A DNA stretch of 64,000 nt from SIG603 sp963621245 (GCA_963621245.1 CAVFCW010000010.1:9782-73781); one strand, 5' to 3'. Counted from the stretch's first letter, positions 8,284 to 16,916 are shown. Numbers and translations: made by a program. The notes: generated from the sequence alone by a model not told the origin.

Positions 8284-8517
8284 GCATTGATCGGAAAGAG
8301 TAGTTTTTTGACGGCGCAACAGAAAGTCAGGGTCATCGGCTGAGAGCCCGAACGGCGTCAGGGAAATGAAGTGCGTCCGTGAGCAGACGAGGGGAAATTA
8401 AGTATCTTCGTTCGAATGCCGCAAAATCGGCAGGCTGCGTTAAAGCCCAAGAGTGACAAATCGAAGTGGAACCGCGAATTTTCGCCTTCGGTACCGTTTG
8501 GTATCGGAGGCTTTTTT
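8284..8517 (+). ncRNA. T-box leader, tRNA-Cys-sensing, upstream of cysE-cysS
   Basis: Stem I closes through CGGA (8292-8295) with TCCG (8376-8379). The specifier loop has the AGTA S-turn element at 8299-8302 and codon TGC (Cys) at 8372-8374. The T-box sequence AAGTGGAACCGCG is at 8464-8476. Its variable base after TGG is A, which would pair with U73, the discriminator of tRNA-Cys. A terminator stem (8484-8511) with T-run 8512-8517 follows. Uncharged tRNA-Cys should stabilise the antiterminator and allow transcription of the serine acetyltransferase and cysteinyl-tRNA synthetase genes. All three tRNA contacts agree with cysteine. Confidence 0.93.
8484..8517 (+). terminator. Regulated terminator of the cysE T-box
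   Basis: GCCTTCGGTACC / GGTATCGGAGGC stem, with G-U pairs, and six T residues. It competes with the T-box antiterminator. Confidence 0.88.
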
Positions 8518-8544
8518 GTTTATCAAAGAGGAGAGAAGGATTAT

Positions 8545-9231
8545 ATGTTTGATAAGCTGAAGGCAGAGCTTGATCTCGTTATGGAGAGAGATCCCGCGGC
8601 AAGGTCAAGACTTGAGGTCTATCTTTTGTATTCGGGCTTCAAGGCGATAAGGTCATACCGCAAGGCGCACTGGTTTCAGACGCACGGCATGAAGTTTATC
8701 GCAAGGTTTATTTCTCAGAGATCACGCCACAAGACGGGAATAGAAATTCACCCCGGAGCAACGATAGGCAAAAATCTGTTTATCGATCACGGCATGGGCG
8801 TAGTTATAGGAGAAACAACCGAAATCGGCGACAACTGCACGCTTTACCAGGGTGTAACCTTGGGCGGAACGGGAAAAGATCAGGGAAAACGCCACCCGAC
8901 TCTCGGAAACAACGTGCTTGTAGGTTCGGGAGCTAAGGTTCTCGGTCCGTTCAAAGTGGGAGACAACGCAAGAATTGCGGCTGGTGCCGTTGTTTTGAGC
9001 GAGGTGCCGGCAAATGCCACGGCAGTCGGTGTGCCCGCAAGAATAGTGAGACTCAACGGCGAGAGAGTTAATTCCGACCTCGACCAAATTCATGTTTCAG
9101 ACCCTGTTTCTCAGGAGCTTTGCAGACTTCAGCTTGAGCTTGACTCGGCATGGAAGGTAATAAACGAACTTAGCCGAAGAGTTGAGTCTGAAGAAAAAAG
9201 AGAAGAAGACAAAGAAGAAATTTCAGAATAA
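8545..9231 (+). CDS. cysE: Serine O-acetyltransferase
   Basis: 228 aa. Makes O-acetylserine from serine and acetyl-CoA, the first step of cysteine synthesis. The left-handed beta-helix hexapeptide repeats run from about residue 65 (HPGATIGKNLFIDHGMGVVIG) to 170. The active-site region is typical: DHGMGVVIGETTEIG, then GGTGKD.KRHPTLG. A charged C-terminal helix replaces the usual feedback tail. The start at 8545 follows GGAGAGAAGGA; the longer open frame runs back into the T-box leader and is not real. It is followed by cysS after 28 bases, both under the Cys T-box. Confidence 0.96.
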   Translation: MFDKLKAELDLVMERDPAARSRLEVYLLYSGFKAIRSYRKAHWFQTHGMKFIARFISQRSRHKTGIEIHPGATIGKNLFIDHGMGVVIGETTEIGDNCTLYQGVTLGGTGKDQGKRHPTLGNNVLVGSGAKVLGPFKVGDNARIAAGAVVLSEVPANATAVGVPARIVRLNGERVNSDLDQIHVSDPVSQELCRLQLELDSAWKVINELSRRVESEEKREEDKEEISE

Positions 9232-9259
9232 ATCCCATTAAATATAAAGGAGAAAGCAT

Positions 9260-10678
9260 ATGAGGCTTTATAACACACTCACAAGAACAAGAGACGAATT
9301 TGTACCGCACGAGGCCGGTAAGGTAAAAATGTACACTTGCGGCCCTACCGTTTATCATTTTGCACACATCGGAAACCTCAGAACCTACATCATGGAGGAC
9401 GTTCTCGAGAAGTTCCTCAGATTCGAGGGCTATGACGTAACGAGAGCGATGAACATCACCGACGTCGGCCACCTTTCGAGCGACGCCGATACGGGCGAGG
9501 ACAAGATGCTAAAGGGCGCAAGAAGAGAGCACAAGACCGTTCTTGAGATTGCAAAGTACTACACCGATGCTTTCTTTGCCGACTGCAAGAAGCTCAACAT
9601 TAAATATCCCGATATTGTTTCTCCCGCAACGGACAACATCCCCGAGTATATCGACATGATAACAAGACTTCTCGAAAAGGGTTATGCTTATCAGGCCGGC
9701 GGAAACGTATATTTCGATACTTCAAAGCTTAAAAATTACTATGTTTTCGGAAACGTGGACGAGAACGACCTCGCTGTAGGCGTTCGTGACAGCGTTGAAG
9801 AGGACGGCAACAAGAAGAACAAAACCGACTTCGTGCTTTGGTTCACAAAGTCCAAGTTTGACGATCAGGAGCTCAAGTGGGATTCTCCGTGGGGCTACGG
9901 CTACCCGGGCTGGCACATTGAGTGCTCTTGCATCTCGATTAAGTACCTCGGCGAATACCTCGATATTCACTGCGGCGGAATAGACAACGCATTCCCTCAC
10001 CACACAAACGAGATTGCCCAGTCAGAGGCTTACCTCGGACATCCGTGGTGCAAAAACTGGTTCCACGTTCTTCACCTCAATGACGAAACGGGCAAGATGA
10101 GCAAATCAAAGGGAGATTTCCTCACGGTTTCTCTTCTCGAGGAAAAGGGATACGATCCCATCGCTTACAGATTTTTCTGCTTGCAGTCCCATTACAGAAA
10201 ACCGCTTGTTTTCTCTTATCAGAATCTTGATAACGCCGTCACGGCTTATGATAAGCTTGTGAAGAAAATCGCCGCAATCAAGGATGAGGGCGAAGTTGAT
10301 ATGAACGTGGCGGACGAGCAGAAGAAGATATTCATTCAGCTTGTTGGAAACGACCTCACAACCTCACTTGGCATAACAAAGGTCTATGATGTTTTGAAGC
10401 TTGATACAAACGGCGCAACCAAGAGATATATCATCGGCGAGTTTGATAAGGTTCTCGGATTGAACCTTTTAAATCCGAACAAGAAGCCCGCAAGTCACGG
10501 TGATGTGACACCTGAGGAGGCTGCCGAGATTGAAGCTTTGATCGCAAAGAGAACAGAAGCAAGAAAGAACAAGGACTGGGCGGCTGCCGACGCAATCCGT
10601 GACGAGCTTAACGCAAAGGGCGTAACGGTTAAAGATACCGCAAACGGCATTGAGTGGACGGTTTCTAAGAAAGCTTAA
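9260..10678 (+). CDS. cysS: Cysteinyl-tRNA synthetase
   Basis: 472 aa class I aminoacyl-tRNA synthetase charging tRNA-Cys. HIGN (VYHFAHIGNLRTY) lies near residue 37 and KMSKS (GKMSKSKGDF) near residue 280. Zinc-binding positions are TCGPTVY near residue 30, the WHIECSC segment and the HHTNEIAQSE segment. The C-terminal DALR-like helices end with an RNEARKNKDW-like stretch (RTEARKNKDWAAADAIRDEL). A GGAGAAAG site precedes the ATG. Co-regulated with cysE by the upstream T-box. Confidence 0.97.
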   Translation: MRLYNTLTRTRDEFVPHEAGKVKMYTCGPTVYHFAHIGNLRTYIMEDVLEKFLRFEGYDVTRAMNITDVGHLSSDADTGEDKMLKGARREHKTVLEIAKYYTDAFFADCKKLNIKYPDIVSPATDNIPEYIDMITRLLEKGYAYQAGGNVYFDTSKLKNYYVFGNVDENDLAVGVRDSVEEDGNKKNKTDFVLWFTKSKFDDQELKWDSPWGYGYPGWHIECSCISIKYLGEYLDIHCGGIDNAFPHHTNEIAQSEAYLGHPWCKNWFHVLHLNDETGKMSKSKGDFLTVSLLEEKGYDPIAYRFFCLQSHYRKPLVFSYQNLDNAVTAYDKLVKKIAAIKDEGEVDMNVADEQKKIFIQLVGNDLTTSLGITKVYDVLKLDTNGATKRYIIGEFDKVLGLNLLNPNKKPASHGDVTPEEAAEIEALIAKRTEARKNKDWAAADAIRDELNAKGVTVKDTANGIEWTVSKKA

Positions 10679-10724
10679 GCAAAAAACGAGCTAAGTTTTC
10701 CACTTCCAATAAAAATATGTTGAA

Positions 10725-10763
10725 AAATCGGACGCTGTTTTATGCGGCGTCCGATTTGTTTTG
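10725..10763 (+). terminator. Terminator of the cysE-cysS operon
   Basis: Eleven-base-pair stem AAATCGGACGC / GCGTCCGATTT (10725-10735 with 10747-10757), followed by GTTTTG. Confidence 0.8.
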
Positions 10764-10800
10764 CCCTTTTTGTCGAGAAATGAGAATAAGCGGTGTTGCT

Positions 10801-10829
10801 TTTCAACAAAGCTTAAATAATCGTTGAAA
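10801..10829. repeat. Inverted repeat upstream of the small transcription unit
   Basis: TTTCAAC (10801-10807) and GTTGAAA (10823-10829), with a 15-base spacer. It could be an upstream operator; nothing proves it. The rest of 10764-10884 shows only a small hairpin, GGACAAA/TTTGTCC, at 10856-10872. Confidence 0.35.
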
Positions 10830-10884
10830 ACTTTGCTCCCAAAATTTTTTTGAGAGGACAAAAACTTTGTCCGTTTTCTGTCCG

Positions 10885-10901
10885 TATCAGACTGATATAA
10901 T
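10885..10901 (+). promoter_or_regulatory. -10 element overlapped by a perfect palindrome
   Basis: TATAAT at 10896-10901 with no good -35 at the right distance. The palindrome TATCAG-A-CTGATA (10885-10897) overlaps it. The layout is that of a promoter needing an activator or blocked by a repressor. Confidence 0.45.
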
Positions 10902-10984
10902 TTAGTCACAACAAAGGAAAACAAAGAGAAAAAGAAAACAAAAACAACTATATTACAAATATTAAAGGAAAAGGAGATTTTATT

Positions 10985-11068
10985 ATGACAATCGCAATGG
11001 CAGCATTCGGAGCATCGGCAATAGTGATTTGCTTCATGGGAAAAGGAACTCCGTTCGGTAAAGCTTAA
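10985..11068 (+). CDS. 27-aa hydrophobic peptide, unrecognised
   Basis: The ATG at 10985 is placed 7 bases after AAAGGAG, an excellent ribosome site. The peptide has a 16-residue hydrophobic stretch (IAMAAFGASAIVICFM) and ends GKGTPFGKA, a glycine- and lysine-containing tail. It could be a single-pass membrane peptide with the tail in the cytoplasm or outside. It stands alone between terminators, with 160 bases of structured 3' region. I do not recognise the sequence. It is too short to judge by coding statistics, so the strong start signal and isolated transcription unit are the main support. Confidence 0.6.
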   Translation: MTIAMAAFGASAIVICFMGKGTPFGKA

Positions 11069-11120
11069 TTTAAAACGGAAAAGATAAAGAAAATATTAAA
11101 ATGCACAGTAAAATTTTTGA

Positions 11121-11182
11121 GACTGTCGGAGAAAACCGAAAGAAAGTCTATCCGCACACGGATTTATTTTGAGAGAGTGCGG
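11121..11182 (+). ncRNA. Structured 3' region of the small transcript (two hairpins)
   Basis: Hairpin one: GACT/AGTC enclosing TCGG/CCGA (11121-11148). Hairpin two: CCGCAC/GTGCGG (11152-11182). With the terminator at 11227, they make a folded 3' part of a transcript of about 360 bases starting near 10908. It may be an untranslated region, or the transcript may be a dual-function RNA. This is inference from base pairing seen by eye. Confidence 0.35.
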
Positions 11183-11226
11183 CACATAAATTTGATTACA
11201 ACCCTTCAATAACATACCTTATACCT

Positions 11227-11272
11227 AAAACAAGAACGGCGATCGCTTAAAGCGGATGCCGTTTTTGTTTTT
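11227..11272 (+). terminator. Terminator of the small transcription unit
   Basis: AAAACAAGAACGGC pairs with GCCGTTTTTGTTTT, with an inner ATCGCT/AGCGGA helix, and ends in a T-rich tract before the dus gene. Confidence 0.85.
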
Positions 11273-11356
11273 TGTACCAAAATGCTTTTCTATTGAAAAA
11301 AGGGCGGTGTTACTGTAAAATGAAATCAAAATTTACGCAAGGAAAAGAAACATAAG

Positions 11357-12346
11357 ATGAAAATAGGAAATTTGGAAATAAACGGTCAGGCAATTTTGGC
11401 ACCGATGGCGGGAGCCACCGACGCAACTTTCAGAAAGGTTTGCTCCGACTTCGGCGCCGCCTACACCGTGACCGAAATGGTCTCTTCAAAGGCTATCACA
11501 TTCGGTCAGAAAAACACATATGAAATTATGAATCTCGAAAAAGACAACCACCCCGTTGCCATTCAGATTTTCGGTGACGATCCGTTTACCATGGCGCGTG
11601 CGGCGCAAAAGGCAATGGATTTCAATCCCGATATGATTGATATAAATATGGGCTGTCCCGTGCCGAAAATTGCGGGAAACGGTTCGGGAAGCGCGCTGAT
11701 GAAAAAGCCGGATTTGTGCGGAAATATCGTCAGAGCCGTTAAGCAGTCGGTTCCCGTTCCCGTTACGGTGAAAATTCGCAAGGGTTGGGACGAAAACAGC
11801 GTGAACGCAGTAGAAGTTGCAAAAATATGCGAGGAAGCGGGCGCTGACGCAATAGCCGTTCACGGCAGAACGAGGGCGCAGATGTATGAGCCGCCCGCCG
11901 ACTGGGAGATTATCCGCCTTGTAAAAAAAGCCGTCAGCATACCCGTTATCGGAAACGGTGACGTAAAGGACGCTACCTCTGCCGCACTTATGATTGACAA
12001 AACCGCATGTGATGCCGTTATGATAGGCAGAGCGGCACTCGGAAATCCTTGGATTTTCAGAGAGATTAACGCTTGTCTTCGTGAGGACGTGAGAATTATG
12101 CCGCCGCCTTCGATTGAAGAAAGAATAGTTGTTATAAGAAAACATATCGGCGCCATGTGCGAGGAAAAGGGAGAAGTGCGCGCAATGAAAGAGGCAAGAA
12201 AGCATGTCGGCTGGTATTTGCACGGAATGAGAAACGCCGCCGAATTCAGAAGAAGAGCGGGTTATCTCTCGGCATTATCGGAGCTTGACGAACTTTTGAG
12301 GGATGTTTACATTGCCAACAAAATTACAGACGAGGACGAAGATTAA
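11357..12346 (+). CDS. tRNA-dihydrouridine synthase (DusB-like)
   Basis: 329 aa FMN enzyme that reduces uridine to dihydrouridine in tRNA. The TIM-barrel motifs are ILAPMAGATDATFRKV at residues 14-29, INMGCPVPKI with the catalytic Cys near residue 100, VKIRKGW, VHGRTRAQMY, IGNGDV and MIGRAALGNPWIF. The order and spacing fit the DusB branch found in Firmicutes. An AAGGAAAAG site precedes the ATG. polA begins two bases after the stop, so dus, polA, rlmA and the nitroreductase form one operon. Confidence 0.93.
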   Translation: MKIGNLEINGQAILAPMAGATDATFRKVCSDFGAAYTVTEMVSSKAITFGQKNTYEIMNLEKDNHPVAIQIFGDDPFTMARAAQKAMDFNPDMIDINMGCPVPKIAGNGSGSALMKKPDLCGNIVRAVKQSVPVPVTVKIRKGWDENSVNAVEVAKICEEAGADAIAVHGRTRAQMYEPPADWEIIRLVKKAVSIPVIGNGDVKDATSAALMIDKTACDAVMIGRAALGNPWIFREINACLREDVRIMPPPSIEERIVVIRKHIGAMCEEKGEVRAMKEARKHVGWYLHGMRNAAEFRRRAGYLSALSELDELLRDVYIANKITDEDED

Positions 12347-12348
12347 AA

Positions 12349-14949
12349 ATGAAACTTCTTGTTATTGACGGAAACAGTATTGCAAACCGTGCGTACTGGG
12401 GAATAAAGGGTCTCACAACAAAAAGCGGTGAGCACACAAATGCGATTTACGGATTTCTCTCGATAGTTAACAAAATAAAATCGGAGCTTGAACCGGACGG
12501 AATAGCAGTCGCATTCGATTTGCACGCACCCACATTCAGACATAAGGCGTATGCGGGCTACAAGGCCGGAAGAAAACCGATGGAACCCGAGTTTGCATCG
12601 CAGATGCCTGTTTTAAAGGAACTTTTGGGCTATTTGGGTTACACGATAGTTTCGCTTGAGGGATACGAGGCGGACGATATTCTCGGCACGCTTGCAAAAA
12701 AATGCGAGAGCACGGGCGACACCTGTTTTATCGCAACGGGCGACAGAGACAGCCTTCAGCTTGTTTCGGACGCCACGACGGTTCGCCTTGCGACGACAAA
12801 ATTCGGAAAAAGCGCAGTCACGCTGTACGATGTGGATAAGGTAAAAGAAGTTTACGGCGTAAGCCCCCCGCAGCTTATCGATATAAAGGCAATTCAGGGC
12901 GATACATCGGATAAAATTCCCGGTGCGGCGGGAATCGGCGAAAAAGGCGCAAAGGAGCTCATATCAAAGTTCGGATCGGTTGAGAATATCTATTCTCATA
13001 TTGACGAGCTTGACATCAAGCCGACACACAAAAAGAAGCTTATCGAGTCGAAAGATATGGTTGAGCTCTCTTATTTTCTCGGAAAAATTGACACGAATGT
13101 GCCGATTGATACCGAAATCGAGCATTACAGAATAAAGCCCATAGATATGCCGAAAGCTTCGGCACTTATGACGAGGCTTGAGCTTTTCAAGCTTATGGGC
13201 GAGATGAATATTTCTTTTGGCACGGCTTCTTTGGCGCAAGACGGTGAAGAGGATACGGAAAAAGTTAACTTCTCTCATGTCCGTCTTTCGGACGGTGCGT
13301 CACTTCTTGCGATGACGGCTGACGAGGGAAAAGCTTATTTTGTGAACGATTACGACGATGACGGCGAGATAACGGCTATGTATTTCACCGTCGGCGAGAA
13401 GGTTTATTCCTTTAAGCCGAGCGATATTTTTCTCAGAAGTTTTTGTGAAAACGAATCGATTGAAAAGTATTCGAGCGATGTAAAACTTTTCCACAAGGTT
13501 CTTATGAAAAAAGGCATAAGCCTTAAGAATATCAAGTCCGATGCCGTGCTGGCGGCTTATCTTCTCAATCCGTCTGAGAAAAAATTAAAAATCACACGCT
13601 TTGAAAAGCTTCTTCGACTTGAAGCGGAGTACTCTTCTCCCGTGCCCGAGTTTGAGGACAAAAATGCTGCAGCAGCGGCGGCTTTTCCCGTGCTTTGCGA
13701 GAAGCTAAAAAAGGAGATAGACGCAAGAAATCAGACGGAGCTTCTCGAAAAGACCGAGATTCCCTTTGCCGAGGTTTTGGCGGCAATGGAAATTGAGGGC
13801 GTTATGGTGAACCGTGAGGATATTGTTTCTTACGGCGAAAAGCTGAAAGAGAGAAAAGACGAACTCGAAAAGAAGATTAAGGAGCAGACGGGCGATATAA
13901 ACTTAAATTCTCCCAAACAGCTCGGCACGGTTCTTTTTGAGGACATGGGCCTTCCGCACGGCAAGAAAACAAAGACGGGATATTCGACAGACGCATCCAT
14001 TTTGGAGCCGCTCAAATGGGAATATCCGATTGTTGCGGATATTCTCGAGTACAAGGCACTCGGAAAGCTCTATTCAACCTATGTTGAGGGACTTTTGAAG
14101 GTTATCGGCGAGGACGGAAGAATTCACTCCACGTTCAATCAGACGGAGACAAGAACGGGAAGAATAAGCTCGACAAATCCAAATCTTCAAAATATTCCCG
14201 TGAGGACGGAGCTTGGCAGGGAGATGAGAAAATTCTTTGTCGCAAAGGAGAACTGCGTGCTTGTGGACGCCGACTACTCACAGATTGAACTGAGAGTTTT
14301 GGCTCACGTGGCTAACGACAAAGTTATGATTGAGAGCTTTAACGAGGGAAAAGATATTCACAGAGCGACTGCCGCAAGGGTTTTCGGTTTGCCCGAGGAG
14401 ATGGTCACGCCATCTATGAGATCGAGCGCAAAGGCGGTAAACTTCGGCATCGTCTACGGTATGGGTGCGTTTTCTCTCTCTAAGGATATAGGCGTAAGCG
14501 TTAAAGAGGCAAAAGCTTATATCGACGAGTACCTCAAAAACTTCAGCGGCGTCCGTGACTACATGGAAAAAGTTATCGCAGACGCAAAGAAGAACGGCTA
14601 TGCCGAGGATATTTTCGGCAGAAGAAGATATTTGCCGGAGCTTGCAAGCTCAAATGCGATGGAAAGAGCTCAGGGCGAGAGAATAGCGAGAAATATGCCC
14701 ATTCAGGGAGCGGCGGCAGATATAATAAAGATCGCCATGATACATGTTTATTCGAGGCTCAAAAAAGAGATGCCTAAGGCAAAGCTTATTTTACAGATAC
14801 ACGATGAATTGATCGTGGAGTGCCCAGAGAGCGATGCAGAGGCTGTAAAAAATATTCTCGAGGAAGAGATGTCGGGAGCCGTAAATATGGCGGTGCCCAT
14901 GACTGCGGACGCACACATCGGAAAAACTTGGTATCAGGCGAAGGGATAA
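12349..14949 (+). CDS. polA: DNA polymerase I
   Basis: 866 aa, cytoplasmic; fills gaps and removes Okazaki primers. The N-terminal 5'-3' exonuclease covers residues about 1-290 (IDGNSIANRA, EGYEADDILGT, ATGDRDSLQLV). The middle domain, about 300-480, is 3'-5' exonuclease-like but shows no clear DEDD catalytic set, as usual for Gram-positive Pol I, so proofreading is probably absent. The polymerase domain has motif A starting at Asp642 (DYSQIELR), motif B RSSAKAVNFGIVYG and motif C His818-Asp819-Glu820 (HDE). Translationally coupled to dus. Confidence 0.97.
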   Translation: MKLLVIDGNSIANRAYWGIKGLTTKSGEHTNAIYGFLSIVNKIKSELEPDGIAVAFDLHAPTFRHKAYAGYKAGRKPMEPEFASQMPVLKELLGYLGYTIVSLEGYEADDILGTLAKKCESTGDTCFIATGDRDSLQLVSDATTVRLATTKFGKSAVTLYDVDKVKEVYGVSPPQLIDIKAIQGDTSDKIPGAAGIGEKGAKELISKFGSVENIYSHIDELDIKPTHKKKLIESKDMVELSYFLGKIDTNVPIDTEIEHYRIKPIDMPKASALMTRLELFKLMGEMNISFGTASLAQDGEEDTEKVNFSHVRLSDGASLLAMTADEGKAYFVNDYDDDGEITAMYFTVGEKVYSFKPSDIFLRSFCENESIEKYSSDVKLFHKVLMKKGISLKNIKSDAVLAAYLLNPSEKKLKITRFEKLLRLEAEYSSPVPEFEDKNAAAAAAFPVLCEKLKKEIDARNQTELLEKTEIPFAEVLAAMEIEGVMVNREDIVSYGEKLKERKDELEKKIKEQTGDINLNSPKQLGTVLFEDMGLPHGKKTKTGYSTDASILEPLKWEYPIVADILEYKALGKLYSTYVEGLLKVIGEDGRIHSTFNQTETRTGRISSTNPNLQNIPVRTELGREMRKFFVAKENCVLVDADYSQIELRVLAHVANDKVMIESFNEGKDIHRATAARVFGLPEEMVTPSMRSSAKAVNFGIVYGMGAFSLSKDIGVSVKEAKAYIDEYLKNFSGVRDYMEKVIADAKKNGYAEDIFGRRRYLPELASSNAMERAQGERIARNMPIQGAAADIIKIAMIHVYSRLKKEMPKAKLILQIHDELIVECPESDAEAVKNILEEEMSGAVNMAVPMTADAHIGKTWYQAKG

Positions 14950-14953
14950 GAAA

Positions 14954-15775
14954 ATGATTGAACCTATACTTTTTTGTTGTCCCGTTTGCGGACAGAGCCT
15001 GAAACTTGAGGGAAATTCTCTTGTTTGCGAAAACAGTGAGAAAAAACACTCTTTCGACCTTGCAAGACAGGGCTATGTGCACCTTGTTAAGTCGAACAAA
15101 ATGCACTCCAAAAACCCCGGAGACACCGCACTTATGGTAAATTCGAGAAGAGAATTTCTGGAGGCTGGCTACTACGGCATTTTTGCCGATGAGCTTTTGC
15201 GCCTTGCCGAAAAATACGGCACGGAAAATTCCGTGATTCTCGACTGCGGATGCGGCGAGGGATATTACACCGAAAAACTTGCTGGGAAATACTCGAAAGT
15301 TCACGGCTTTGATATTTCTAAGCTTGCCGTGAAAGCGGCGGCGGGGAAATATAAAAATATTAATTTTGCCGTTGCAAGCGTGTTTGATATTCCTTTTGCG
15401 GACGCAAGCGCCGACATTCTCACCGATGTTTTTTCGCCGCTTGCCGAAAAGGAGTTTTTGAGAGTTCTCAAAAAGGGCGGAGTTTTCATCTATGCCGTTC
15501 CGGGGGAGAGACATTTGTGGGGACTTAAAGAGGTTCTGTACGAAAATCCTTACGAGAATGAGCACAAAGACACCGACTACGAGGGCTTTTCTCTTCTCGA
15601 GAGGGTGAGCGTCAAGGGAGAAATTCATCTTGACGAAAACCGTCAGATTATGAACCTTTTCAGCATGACGCCGTACTACTGGAAAACGGATATAATGGGC
15701 AGTGAGAGACTTAAGAAACTCAATTCGCTCGATACGGAAATTCACTTTGATTTTCTTGTTTACAGAAAGGACTGA
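14954..15775 (+). CDS. RlmA-family 23S rRNA guanine-N1-methyltransferase
   Basis: 273 aa. An N-terminal zinc-binding domain (FCCPVCGQSL and a second Cys near residue 26) is followed by SFDLARQGYVHLV, typical of RlmA. A SAM-binding fold follows with motif I LDCGCGEGYYTE near residue 97. RlmA-I and RlmA-II methylate G745 or G748 in helix 35 of 23S rRNA; G748 methylation is associated with tylosin resistance. Which position this enzyme uses cannot be told from the sequence. It starts 4 bases after the polA stop. Confidence 0.87.
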   Translation: MIEPILFCCPVCGQSLKLEGNSLVCENSEKKHSFDLARQGYVHLVKSNKMHSKNPGDTALMVNSRREFLEAGYYGIFADELLRLAEKYGTENSVILDCGCGEGYYTEKLAGKYSKVHGFDISKLAVKAAAGKYKNINFAVASVFDIPFADASADILTDVFSPLAEKEFLRVLKKGGVFIYAVPGERHLWGLKEVLYENPYENEHKDTDYEGFSLLERVSVKGEIHLDENRQIMNLFSMTPYYWKTDIMGSERLKKLNSLDTEIHFDFLVYRKD

Positions 15776-15776
15776 A

Positions 15777-16301
15777 ATGGAGCTTTTTGATTTGATGTAC
15801 CGAAGAAGAAGCGTCAGAAAATATACCGACGAGAGCATTCCACAAGAAAAACTCGAGAAAATAGTGAAGTCGGGACTTTTGGGCGCAACGGGCAGAAACA
15901 CCCATTCGCCAGAGTTTATAGTCATTCGTGATAAAGTCATGCTCGAAAAGTTATCTCACGCAAGAGTGGGCGCCGCAAAGATGCTCGCATCGGCGGCAGT
16001 CGCAGTCGTGACGATAGGAAACACCGAGAAAACGGATGCTTTTGTCGAGGACGCATCCATCGCACTCGAAAACATGCAGCTCACGGCGTTTTCGCTCGGC
16101 ATAGGCTCATGCTGGATTCAGGGCAAGGGCAGAGATGCTGAAAACGGCGAGAGTACCGAGATTTACGTGAGAAAACTTTTGGGCTTTCCCGAAAATTACA
16201 GTCTGATTGCCATTTTGTCGCTCGGAGTACCGAACGAGCAAACGAAAGCTTATACCGACAGCGATATAGATTTTTCGAGGCTTCACGAAGAGAAATATTG
16301 A
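15777..16301 (+). CDS. Nitroreductase-family flavoprotein
   Basis: 174 aa from the ATG at 15777, which has AGAAAGG upstream; the open frame further upstream belongs to the rlmA-like gene. The N-terminal MYRRRSVRKYTDESI with RRSVRKY is the FMN-phosphate-binding signature of nitroreductases. The AFSLGIGSCWIQG segment near residue 110 and the PNEQTKAY tail are also typical. These are NAD(P)H-dependent oxidoreductases for quinones, nitro-compounds or flavins; the physiological substrate is unknown. Last gene of the dus-polA operon, followed by a terminator. Confidence 0.88.
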   Translation: MELFDLMYRRRSVRKYTDESIPQEKLEKIVKSGLLGATGRNTHSPEFIVIRDKVMLEKLSHARVGAAKMLASAAVAVVTIGNTEKTDAFVEDASIALENMQLTAFSLGIGSCWIQGKGRDAENGESTEIYVRKLLGFPENYSLIAILSLGVPNEQTKAYTDSDIDFSRLHEEKY

Positions 16302-16320
16302 GTTTTGAAGTGCTTACAAA

Positions 16321-16357
16321 GCGGTGTGCCGTTCAAAAATACGGCACGCCGTTTTTT
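16321..16357 (+). terminator. Terminator after the nitroreductase gene
   Basis: CGGTGTGCCGT pairs with ACGGCACGCCG (16322-16332 with 16341-16351) and is followed by TTTTTT. Confidence 0.88.
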
Positions 16358-16390
16358 GACTTCATACAGCTTTTATTCATTTCAAAACGC

Positions 16391-16419
16391 TTGTATTTGA
16401 TTATAGCCTATGTTATTAT
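16391..16419 (+). promoter_or_regulatory. Promoter of the arginine phosphatase-rimI-tsaD operon
   Basis: TTGTAT at 16391-16396 and TATTAT at 16414-16419, with 17-base spacing. Confidence 0.6.
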
Positions 16420-16481
16420 TTATTTGTATAAGGCTGTAAACGGAAGCCGATGTTTTATGAAAAAGAGGGTAGTTTTAATTC

Positions 16482-16916
16482 ATGATTAAGGTGTTGTTTG
16501 TCTGCACCGGCAACACGTGCCGAAGCCCCATGGCTGAGGGAATTTTCAGATCGTTGCTGAGAAAAGACGCAAACGAAAATATAGTGTGCCAAAGTGCGGG
16601 AATAGCGGCTGTTCCGGGTCAGAGCGCCGCCGAGAATGCAGTTTTGGCAATGAAAGAAATTGACATAGATATTTCGTCACATGAATCGAGAAGACTCACT
16701 CCCGAGGAGATTATGACTTGGGACGTTTATTTTGTGATGAGTGAAACTCACGGATATATTCTTGAGAAGGCGGGTGTGCCGAGAGACAGAATTTATGTCA
16801 GCGAAACGATAGACGATCCGTTCGGCGGCGATTTAAAGGTTTATCGCAAATGCCGTGACAGTATAGCGCTTGCCGTGAATAATTTTTACGATAAGCTGAA
16901 AACATATATGTCATGA
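16482..16916 (+). CDS. Low-molecular-weight phosphatase, probable protein-arginine phosphatase
   Basis: 144 aa. The P-loop CTGNTCRS at residues 8-15 supplies nucleophile Cys8 and Arg14, and the general-acid Asp is in DDPFGG near residue 115. Thr12 in the loop is the residue that, in Bacillus YwlE, switches specificity from phosphotyrosine to phosphoarginine. That makes a YwlE-like role, opposing the McsB arginine kinase, the best guess. A ClpE/ClpC-type unfoldase is in the window at 43735, but mcsB is not. The ribosome site is weak. It overlaps rimI by four bases. Confidence 0.85.
   Translation: MIKVLFVCTGNTCRSPMAEGIFRSLLRKDANENIVCQSAGIAAVPGQSAAENAVLAMKEIDIDISSHESRRLTPEEIMTWDVYFVMSETHGYILEKAGVPRDRIYVSETIDDPFGGDLKVYRKCRDSIALAVNNFYDKLKTYMS

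Noticed and set aside
8416..8544. 43-codon N-terminal extension of CysE
   Set aside because: It reads through the T-box and terminator; the ATG at 8545 has a strong ribosome site.
10856..10872. Small hairpin GGACAAA/TTTGTCC as a terminator
   Set aside because: No T-tract follows; it lies just upstream of the -10 element instead.
14786..15940. 384-codon minus-strand frame across polA, rlmA and nitroreductase genes
   Set aside because: Spans three conserved genes in antisense; no family resemblance.
16457..16489. 10-codon ORF before the phosphatase (MKKRVVLIHD), possibly a leader peptide
   Set aside because: No clear ribosome site and no attenuator-like hairpin after it.
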